Assembly: GCA_016788685.1 (NCBI GenBank)
Contig: JAEUSS010000414.1
Coordinates: 1 to 11,588 of the forward strand
Direction: 5' to 3'
Length of the DNA stretch: 11,588 nt
DNA from: Prolixibacteraceae bacterium
GTDB taxonomy: Bacteria; Bacteroidota; Bacteroidia; Bacteroidales; Prolixibacteraceae
Position numbers and translations under genes: made by a program. Within the stretch, counting starts at the first letter, position 1, and each line of letters opens with the position of its first letter. Below are positions 6,944 to 11,588 of this stretch, one piece after another. The notes under the pieces were generated by a model. It did not search any database, was not told where the DNA came from, and saw only the letters and a program-made list of their open reading frames with translations.

Positions 6944-7273
6944 TAAAATGATGATCGTACTGTAAGTGACTGTATCCCTGAGGTGTGGCTCTGGATGAAT
7001 CTTCGGATTCTGATTTTGAGGTAGGGTAATTGGAATTGGTTCACGATGGTCTTCTTTAAATAAACTCATCGGGAGTAAGGTTTCGGTCAAATATCATTTC
7101 CAGCGAAGTATGGTTTGGCGTTTCGGCATGCATTCGGGTGCCGGCTTGATCTCTTCAAATCTTGTATGTAGGCTGGTTGATATTGTGTGCTGATTGTCAG
7201 TTTATTCAGGAAGAGATGGTATGTTTTTCTGATTTATTTGGTCTGAAAGGTGAATATTCTGTAGTTCCGGCTT
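6944..7273. other. Intergenic stretch without a convincing gene
   Basis: Between the ahpCF upstream region and the tRNA promoter I see no recognisable gene or RNA. Two short minus-strand frames exist: 25 codons from ATG at 7133 to a stop at 7056, and a longer one starting at 7090 that runs through the ahpCF promoter. Neither resembles a known protein, and both are probably chance or decayed sequence. Confidence 0.4.
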
Positions 7274-7302
7274 ATTGCGGATGAAAAATATTTATATATT
7301 TG
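7274..7302 (+). promoter_or_regulatory. Promoter of tRNA-Ala
   Basis: A perfect TAnnTTTG box, TATATTTG, lies at 7295-7302, with ATTG (7274-7277) 17 bp upstream as a weak -33 element. The predicted start falls a few bases before the mature tRNA 5' end at 7314. Confidence 0.5.
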
Positions 7303-7313
7303 TGGCCTCAAAC

Positions 7314-7387
7314 GGGGGATTAGCTCAGTTGGCTAGAGCGTTTGACTGGCAGTCAAAAGGTCATCGGTTCGATTCCGATATTCTCCA
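7314..7387 (+). tRNA. tRNA-Ala (anticodon GGC)
   Basis: A complete 74-nt cloverleaf can be drawn. The acceptor stem is GGGGGAT/ATTCTCC (7314-7320 with 7380-7386). The D arm is GCTC/GAGC and the anticodon stem TTTGA/TCAAA. The anticodon loop CTGGCAG (7346-7352) carries GGC at 7348-7350. The T arm ATCGG-TTCGATT-CCGAT and discriminator A7387 complete it. The third acceptor pair is G-U, the alanine identity element, which agrees with the anticodon reading GCC/GCU. The bases after the discriminator are CCG, so the CCA end is not encoded and must be added by nucleotidyltransferase, as is common in Bacteroidota. Confidence 0.96.
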
Positions 7388-7394
7388 CCGAAAT

Positions 7395-7440
7395 AAAGGA
7401 GTTGTAAGCATGCTTGCAACTCCTTTGTGTTTTGTATTTT
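7395..7440 (+). terminator. Terminator after tRNA-Ala
   Basis: AAAGGAGTTG (7395-7404) pairs with CAACTCCTTT (7417-7426). The interior TAAGCA/TGCTTG continues the dyad with one G-U pair, so the 32-bp element is almost a perfect palindrome. TGTGTTTTGTATTTT follows. It begins 7 bp after the mature tRNA 3' end. Confidence 0.8.
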
Positions 7441-7455
7441 TCCGGAGAGGGAACG

Positions 7456-7508
7456 AAACAGGGGGGAGAATTTGTGTTTTTCTCATCCGGAACTCTCCTG
7501 TTTTTTTC
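7456..7508 (+). terminator. Second terminator-like hairpin downstream of tRNA-Ala
   Basis: AACAGGGGGG (7457-7466) can pair with CTCTCCTGTT (7493-7502) as a 10-bp stem with two G-U pairs and a 26-nt loop. A T run follows to 7507. It lies 30 bp after the first hairpin and could be a backup terminator or the end of an otherwise unrecognised short transcript. Confidence 0.4.
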
Positions 7509-7523
7509 TGAATCCGAAAATCT

Positions 7524-7646
7524 TCAGCAGTGCTGCGCATGACGTCCGGCAAAGCTTTTCAGAAAAAGTCCGGTCGGATCGACCTTCAAAATCAGTTTCT
7601 CGATCAGATATTCGTAAAAGTCCTTTTGCAGATGTAAGATGATTTT
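7524..7646 (-). pseudogene. Possible gene remnant, 40 codons
   Basis: On the minus strand, a frame of 40 sense codons ends at TGA (7526-7524) and is preceded by in-frame stops (TAG at 7649-7647 and a TAA just beyond). Its composition looks coding: the residues include KDFYEYLIEKLILKVDPTG and then LFLKSFAGRHAQHC, with varied amino acids and a GC-rich third position. No ATG lies in frame and the upstream part overlaps the predicted hexokinase promoter, so an intact gene is unlikely. I do not recognise the family. It may be the 3' end of a lost gene or chance. Confidence 0.2.
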
Positions 7647-7655
7647 CTATTTTTA
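7625..7655 (+). promoter_or_regulatory. Promoter of the hexokinase gene
   Basis: TTTG (7625-7628) is followed after 19 bp by TATTTTTA (7648-7655). This fits the Bacteroidota TTTG-N19-TAnnTTTG pattern with one mismatch at the last base. The predicted start near 7662 leaves a leader of about 35 nt and falls in the palindrome at 7660-7678. Confidence 0.55.
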
Positions 7656-7659
7656 TCCG

Positions 7660-7678
7660 TTCGTAAACGTTTATCGAA
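7660..7678. promoter_or_regulatory. LacI-family-type operator at the hexokinase transcription start
   Basis: TAAACGTTTA (7664-7673) is a perfect 10-bp palindrome with a central CG, flanked by TTCG (7660-7663) and CGAA (7675-7678) with one extra base on the right. Operators centred on AAACGTTT are typical of LacI/PurR/GalR-type repressors. It lies directly downstream of the -7 box over the predicted start, where a bound repressor would block initiation. The palindrome is seen; the regulator family is inference. Confidence 0.4.
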
Positions 7679-7696
7679 CCTAAAAAAACATGCCAC

Positions 7697-8896
7697 ATGA
7701 GTAACCAATTTGCTTTAAGTACAAGCCAACTTCTGGATATTGCCAAGGACCTTCGGCAAAAAATCGAAACCGGACTTCAGAAAGACGGTACTGAGATCAA
7801 GTGCCTTCCAACTTATATTCATCCCAAAAAAGACGGAATAAAAGGAGAAGCAACTGTGTTTGATCTTGGCGGGACAAACTTCCGTGCCGCAGTAGTGTCG
7901 GTTGACGAAGAAACCAAAATCACGAGTCTGGCCGAGAAAGACATCACCGAAATGAAAACTGAAGGCTTCAGTGAAACTGATTTGTATAACTCTCAGGCAG
8001 GAATAATCAAACAACTCGCTCTTCCCGCGAATTCATCGATCGGATATTGTTTTTCGTATCCGGCTCAGCCGATGCTGAATGGCGATGCTGAACTGATTGT
8101 CTGGACCAAAGGCGTAAACATTCCGGGAATGGCCGGAAAACCGATTGGCGCTCCGATGATAGAATATTTGAACAAAACCTTGAACGCCGGTTTTAACGGT
8201 AAAGTCGCTGTGGTAAACGACACTATTACCAGTTTGTTTGCCGGTTTGGCGAATCCGGGATACGATGCCTACATCGGCCTGATTGTAGGAACCGGAACCA
8301 ATATGGCCACTTTCTTTCCGTCAGATTATATCCCGAAAATTGCTGGAATGGAAGGTTGGTCAGGCGAAACTCCTGTTAATCTGGAGTCGGGAAATCACAA
8401 TCCGCCGCATTTGACTGCTTTCGATGCCAAAGTAGACGAAGAATCAGATAATAAAGGATTCCAGCGTTTTGAAAAAGCTATTTCAGGCATGTATCTGGGA
8501 CGTGTGTTCCGTGCCGTTTATCCGAACGACGGTTTTGACGAAAGTCTTGATGCCGCTGCCTTGAGCCGGATGATGAATAATCCGGCCGATTACAAACCGG
8601 AGTATGTTGAAACAGCTTTCCAGATTTATGAGCGTTCTGCTAAACTCGTTGCAGCGTCAATTGCAGGTTTAGTCCTGAATCTCAATTCAGCCTATCCGTC
8701 GGTTAAACGCGTTCAGGTGCTGGCCGAGGGAAGCTTATTCTGGAGTAAGGTGAAAACTAACGATGCGGCTTATGTCAATATCGTTAACGCAACTGTTGAA
8801 GAATTGCTGGCCGAAGCCGGTGTTGATGCCAGTGTCCAGATTTCGCGCATTGCCAATGCAAACCTGATTGGCGCTGCGATGTCTGTATTGTCGTAA
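7697..8896 (+). CDS. Hexokinase (eukaryote-like hexokinase family)
   Basis: The 399-residue cytoplasmic enzyme phosphorylates glucose, and probably other hexoses, with ATP to the 6-phosphate. It belongs to the hexokinase family of eukaryotes rather than the bacterial ROK or Glk families. Motifs in order: phosphate-1 FDLGGTNFRA (55-64), sugar-binding FSYPAQ (119-124), WTKG (136-139), VNDTITSL with catalytic Asp175, phosphate-2 VGTGTN (197-202), NLESG (228-232) and FQRFEKAISGMYLG (255-268), then LAEGSLFWS (342-350) near the adenine site. By comparison with mammalian enzymes the sugar contacts Ser120, Thr137, Lys138, Asn174, Asp175, Asn202, Glu230, Gln256 and Glu259 are all kept. At about 400 residues it is somewhat shorter than a eukaryotic 50-kDa unit. 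Such hexokinases are known in Bacteroidota. It appears monocistronic, with its own promoter, operator and terminator. An ATG at 7690 is out of frame and gives only four codons. Confidence 0.95.
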   Translation: MSNQFALSTSQLLDIAKDLRQKIETGLQKDGTEIKCLPTYIHPKKDGIKGEATVFDLGGTNFRAAVVSVDEETKITSLAEKDITEMKTEGFSETDLYNSQAGIIKQLALPANSSIGYCFSYPAQPMLNGDAELIVWTKGVNIPGMAGKPIGAPMIEYLNKTLNAGFNGKVAVVNDTITSLFAGLANPGYDAYIGLIVGTGTNMATFFPSDYIPKIAGMEGWSGETPVNLESGNHNPPHLTAFDAKVDEESDNKGFQRFEKAISGMYLGRVFRAVYPNDGFDESLDAAALSRMMNNPADYKPEYVETAFQIYERSAKLVAASIAGLVLNLNSAYPSVKRVQVLAEGSLFWSKVKTNDAAYVNIVNATVEELLAEAGVDASVQISRIANANLIGAAMSVLS

Positions 8897-8921
8897 ATCA
8901 GATACCTTGCATCATATTGCT

Positions 8922-8957
8922 GAGGGAGTGGATTTAATTCACTCCCTCTGTTTGTTT
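8922..8957 (+). terminator. Terminator after hexokinase
   Basis: GAGGGAGTG (8922-8930) pairs perfectly with CACTCCCTC (8940-8948) around a 9-nt AT-rich loop. TGTTTGTTT follows. It lies 25 bp after the hexokinase stop codon. Confidence 0.8.
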
Positions 8958-8962
8958 CTGAT

Positions 8963-8982
8963 AGAGAAGCGGAGGCTTCTTT
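8963..8982. terminator. Small hairpin between convergent hexokinase and receptor genes
   Basis: AGAAGC (8965-8970) and GCTTCT (8975-8980) pair around a GGAG loop, with a G-U and an A-U pair extending the stem. It lies 14 bp beyond the receptor stop codon and after the hexokinase terminator. T-rich sequence follows only on the plus side. It may assist termination in either direction. Confidence 0.3.
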
Positions 8983-8996
8983 GCTTTCTATATTTC

Positions 8997-11345
8997 TCAG
9001 AACTCAATCTTGTAACTCAGATTTGGGACTACAATACGGTCGGATTTTTGCTCCGGGAGCCCGGTTTTATTGTTGATTTCGTATCCTCTGAATTCTTGAT
9101 TCCCCAGAGCATTGAGCAAATGAAGAGACCAGATTCCGGCATGGTTCGGTTTGTTTATCCGATACGAAATGCTGAATGAAAGAACCGCAGCATTTTTTTC
9201 CTTTTCGGTGTACGCCTTCTGGTAGTCATATAAAATTTCACCCGACTGAATTGACTCGGATTCCAGGATTGGAGTCAGCCGGTCGCCACCCATATAGGTT
9301 AGTCTTCCGTTTATCCCGAAAATGTTGTTTCCCCATTTCCCGACTTTCCATTCCTTTCCGCCAAGCAGGTTGAAAATGAAATGCTTGTTGTATAATCCAT
9401 TCCGTTTGATTCCGTCACCTCCTTTGTATTTCGAGTCGAAAACCGAAGCAGTGAACAGATAATAGAATCCGTCTTTCAGGAAACGTTCAAGTGTAAAGTC
9501 GACTCCAATGTTGGTACCGGTTCCGTCGTTAACCAGAGTTTCATTGAAGAACCAGTCCATTTCAAGATTCTGAAGTGAAAAATAGCTGTTCGGTACCACC
9601 GGAATATTATACAAGTATTGGAAATACGGTTCTACTTTCAGGCGCAAATCGGTATTGATCATCCAGTCCCAGGCCAGTCCGAAGTGATGGGCCTTTGACA
9701 TCTTCAGGTTTTTATTGGGCTGAATGATTTCAGAACCATTTTGCTGACGGGCGAGATAGAACCCGATCATCTCAATCCGGCTGTTTAACCCGTAGGCCAA
9801 ACCGAAAGAGTGTTTAGGCGCGGCGGCCCATTTAAAGCCCAGGCGCGGCTCAAGGCTCAGTTCATGGTTCAGCCCGAAGTAATGGGCAAATATGCCGGTG
9901 TTAAGTTCTGTATTTCTGTTCAATTGGATATTGGATTGACTGAAAGCCTGAATCGAAGCTGTGTTCCCGTTTTCCAGCGCAAAAGTCTTCAGCGGAGTTC
10001 CCAACGGGTCGGCTTCCCGATTGTTGACTTTATAAAAATGTTGATTGTAAGTGAATCCGGTTTTGTTGAAATGCTTTGCTCCGAATTTGTGACTCAGTGT
10101 TGTTGAGGCGGTGTATTTCCAGGTATTGTTGTTCACCCGTTCGCGTGGCTGGAGGTCTAATTGTCTGTCCAGTTCAAAGTAATTAGTTGAGATCTGGTTT
10201 CCTGATCCGGCAAAACTGGTGTGCAGATAAGTTTGATGGCCAATTATGAGTTTGTGGGTTAAGCCAATTGCTCCGTTCGACAAATCCAGATTGAATGATT
10301 CCTTGTCGGTTTCTTTTTCCCATTTTTCCGGATCGTTAATTGCATCACGGCTCTGACCATCCAAAGCACCGATTCCCCAGAGAACAAATGTGCCTGCCTT
10401 TTGGGTGGGGAAATTAAACTTAAAAGATAAATCCTGGTATTTGATCGTCCCCGCATCTGATGGAATCAGTGGTTTCAGCAAGGCAAAAGTAGAATATCGG
10501 TAATTAAATAAATACGACGATTTGCTGCCTTTCCGAAGTGGCCCTTCCGAAGAAAAATCGAGGCCAATTCCACCGATCTGGAAGGCTGTTTCGCGTTTTT
10601 CTGCATTGCCTGTCCGCAGTTTTACGTCAAATACTCCGGAAAGAGCATTGCCGTATTCTGCGGGGAAGGCTCCGGTAAAGAAGTCGCTGTTGGCTAAGAC
10701 CTGGCTGCTTAATGCGGTTATTCCGCCCGCCCCAAAAGCAATCACATCAGCAAAATGAGTGGGATTGGAGATTTCAATACCTTCCATTTTCCAGAGCATA
10801 TAGCGGGATGAATTTCCGCGAATGACGATTCCGTTGTTTCCTATTTCAGATGCCACTCCGGCAAACGAACCCGCCAGTCGTGCAGGATCGTCATATCCTC
10901 CGGCGTAGCGGCTGGCTTCTTCAACGCTAAGTTGGCGGGCGCTAATGGTAGCCATGGGGTTTCCCGGCAGTTCTTTCGAGGTTCGTGCGATTATTTTTAC
11001 CTCGTCAATTTCTTCGGGCAACTCTTTTAGTCCGGCATTCAGAATCACTTCTTTTCCGGAACCAACCATCACTTCTCGAAAAATGAAATTTTCGTATCCG
11101 ATAAAACTCACCAGTATGGTATATCGCCCGGGTTTGATGTTCCATAATTTGAAATTTCCTTCGGCATCTGTCATTGTCCCGAGTGCAGGTTTATTGTCCT
11201 GAATAGTAACCGATGCCCCCGGGAGCGGAATCTGGCTGACTGCATCCACTATTTTCCCTTTAATTACCTGTACGCCTTGTTGGGCCTGGCTACTAAATGA
11301 AATAGCGAGGATACTCAGCAAAATGAAAATCTGACTTCTGTTCAT
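8997..11345 (-). CDS. TonB-dependent outer-membrane receptor with carboxypeptidase-regulatory-like domain
   Basis: The 782-residue protein begins with a signal peptide (about 1-21, hydrophobic FILLSILAISF, likely cleaved after SSQA). Residues about 27-108 form a CarboxypepD_reg-like beta-sandwich (VIKGKIVDAVSQIPLPGASV, then GTMTDAEGNFKLWNIKPGRY), the N-terminal extension common in Bacteroidota receptors. The plug domain (about 125-245) includes GIVIRGNSSRYMLWKMEGIEI and FFTGAFPAEYGNALSGVFDV. The remainder is an aromatic-rich beta-barrel ending in Phe, the usual outer-membrane insertion signal. At under 800 residues, and without a SusD partner, it is not a SusC-type glycan receptor. The substrate cannot be read from the sequence. 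It would need a TonB protein such as the one at 3410-4099, although no linkage is shown. It is divergent from a regulator-like gene at the right edge, which may control it. Confidence 0.93.
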   Translation of the reverse strand: MNRSQIFILLSILAISFSSQAQQGVQVIKGKIVDAVSQIPLPGASVTIQDNKPALGTMTDAEGNFKLWNIKPGRYTILVSFIGYENFIFREVMVGSGKEVILNAGLKELPEEIDEVKIIARTSKELPGNPMATISARQLSVEEASRYAGGYDDPARLAGSFAGVASEIGNNGIVIRGNSSRYMLWKMEGIEISNPTHFADVIAFGAGGITALSSQVLANSDFFTGAFPAEYGNALSGVFDVKLRTGNAEKRETAFQIGGIGLDFSSEGPLRKGSKSSYLFNYRYSTFALLKPLIPSDAGTIKYQDLSFKFNFPTQKAGTFVLWGIGALDGQSRDAINDPEKWEKETDKESFNLDLSNGAIGLTHKLIIGHQTYLHTSFAGSGNQISTNYFELDRQLDLQPRERVNNNTWKYTASTTLSHKFGAKHFNKTGFTYNQHFYKVNNREADPLGTPLKTFALENGNTASIQAFSQSNIQLNRNTELNTGIFAHYFGLNHELSLEPRLGFKWAAAPKHSFGLAYGLNSRIEMIGFYLARQQNGSEIIQPNKNLKMSKAHHFGLAWDWMINTDLRLKVEPYFQYLYNIPVVPNSYFSLQNLEMDWFFNETLVNDGTGTNIGVDFTLERFLKDGFYYLFTASVFDSKYKGGDGIKRNGLYNKHFIFNLLGGKEWKVGKWGNNIFGINGRLTYMGGDRLTPILESESIQSGEILYDYQKAYTEKEKNAAVLSFSISYRINKPNHAGIWSLHLLNALGNQEFRGYEINNKTGLPEQKSDRIVVPNLSYKIEF

Positions 11346-11357
11346 TGTTTCGTTTTA

Positions 11358-11365
11358 TAATTTTG
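11358..11365 (+). promoter_or_regulatory. Candidate -7 box for the right-edge gene
   Basis: TAATTTTG is a perfect TAnnTTTG match about 80 bp upstream of the ATG at 11448. The -33 element is weak: TCTG at 11337-11340 with a 17-bp spacer, lying inside the start of the divergent receptor gene. Confidence 0.3.
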
Positions 11366-11427
11366 TTTCGTGATTTCCGTTATCTTGTTAGCAGTGTAAA
11401 ATTGCAGCTGCCGATCAATCTGTACAA

Positions 11428-11443
11428 TACTGATAAATCAGTA
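11428..11443. promoter_or_regulatory. Inverted repeat just upstream of the right-edge gene start
   Basis: TACTGAT (11428-11434) and ATCAGTA (11437-11443) form a perfect 7-bp dyad with an AA spacer, ending 4 bp before the ATG at 11448. It could be an operator, for example for autoregulation and control of the divergent receptor, or a hairpin masking the ribosome-binding region. The role is inference. Confidence 0.35.
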
Positions 11444-11447
11444 ATCT

Positions 11448-11588
11448 ATGAAGGCAAACAATGATATTAACCATCAAATCAATCAGCTTTTCAGGAAGGA
11501 AGAGCTTGATTACTCAGTGCTGAAAAAGCATATTAGCTTTTTGGAGAGCCTGAGTATCGCTCAAAATAGTGTGATTTCTATTTTCGAC
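11448..11588 (+). CDS. Regulator-like protein, N-terminal 47 residues (runs off right edge)
   Basis: An open frame from ATG at 11448 continues through 47 codons to the window edge without a stop. The residues (MKANNDINHQINQLFRKEEL, then DYSVLKKHISFLESL and AQNSVISIFD) are charged and helical, without a signal peptide. They resemble the N-terminus of Bacteroidota LuxR-type transcriptional regulators, in which a short helix precedes a PAS-like domain starting with an N-S-x-I-S-x-F-D pattern. The resemblance is from memory of the family and only a fragment is visible, so the DNA-binding domain cannot be confirmed. The start is supported by the divergent arrangement with the receptor gene and by a -7-like box upstream. 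A short dyad lies directly before the ATG. Confidence 0.6.
   Translation, partial: MKANNDINHQINQLFRKEELDYSVLKKHISFLESLSIAQNSVISIFD

Noticed and set aside
6878..7090. A 70-codon minus-strand frame upstream of ahpC
   Set aside because: It runs through the predicted ahpCF promoter and dyad, has no recognisable domain, and shows a biased Ile/His/Pro composition. I treat it as chance or decayed sequence.
7056..7133. A 25-codon minus-strand frame (MHAETPNHTSLEMIFDRNL onwards)
   Set aside because: The composition looks fairly natural, but it is too short, lacks a promoter or known homologue, and lies in a poorly structured gap. Conservation would be needed to revive it.
7441..7508. Possible CRISPR or tandem repeat, because TCCGGA occurs twice
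   Set aside because: Only two short copies exist and there is no regular spacer pattern; the region is better explained by a terminator-like hairpin.
7275..7511. A 78-codon plus-strand frame over the tRNA
   Set aside because: It translates the tRNA-Ala gene and its terminator; the LAQLARAFDWQSKG stretch is the familiar false translation of a tRNA.
8997..11345. Possible SusC/SusD-type polysaccharide utilisation locus
   Set aside because: The receptor is shorter than SusC, no SusD-like lipoprotein or glycoside hydrolase is adjacent, and the hexokinase is separately transcribed.

Overview
The window reads as chromosomal DNA of a Bacteroidota bacterium. This is inferred from several things: promoter-like sites of the TTTG / TAnnTTTG type, coding starts without strong Shine-Dalgarno sequences, a polyproline energy transducer TonB, an outer-membrane TonB-dependent receptor with a carboxypeptidase-regulatory-like N-terminal domain, a hexokinase of the eukaryote-like family, and a tRNA gene without an encoded CCA end. 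A Bacteroidales/Marinilabiliales-type host is plausible, but the sequence alone cannot fix it.

Layout, left to right. Positions 1-889 (minus) hold the N-terminal 296 codons of an exported, multi-domain surface-type protein that runs off the left edge. A 148-bp divergent spacer with a nested inverted repeat separates it from asd (plus, 1038-2048), aspartate-semialdehyde dehydrogenase. asd converges on hflX (minus, 2110-3330), a ribosome-associated GTPase, with a near-perfect palindromic terminator between them. Next upstream on the same strand is a tonB-type energy transducer (3410-4099) with its own terminator. A 538-bp gap with several inverted repeats follows, then the peroxide-defence pair ahpF (4638-6197) and ahpC (6264-6827), transcribed ahpC to ahpF, with a strong intercistronic hairpin and a recognisable promoter and possible OxyR-like site upstream. 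A second gap (6828-7313) leads to tRNA-Ala(GGC) at 7314-7387, which has a promoter and tandem terminator-like hairpins. After a short stretch with a possible gene remnant comes the hexokinase gene (plus, 7697-8896), whose predicted transcription start lies in a LacI-type palindrome. It converges on a 782-residue TonB-dependent receptor (minus, 8997-11345). Divergent from the receptor, a gene starts at 11448 and runs off the right edge; its first 47 residues resemble the N-terminus of PAS/LuxR-type regulators.

Functionally this is mostly housekeeping: amino-acid biosynthesis, translation or ribosome rescue, peroxide detoxification, glucose phosphorylation and TonB-energised import. I found no phage, CRISPR, toxin-antitoxin or other clearly novel defence system. 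The most useful leads are regulatory: the LacI-type operator at hexokinase, the ahpCF promoter/operator and intercistronic hairpin, the structured gap at 4186-4567, the 8-bp tandem repeat inside ahpF, and the divergent receptor/regulator pair at the right edge.
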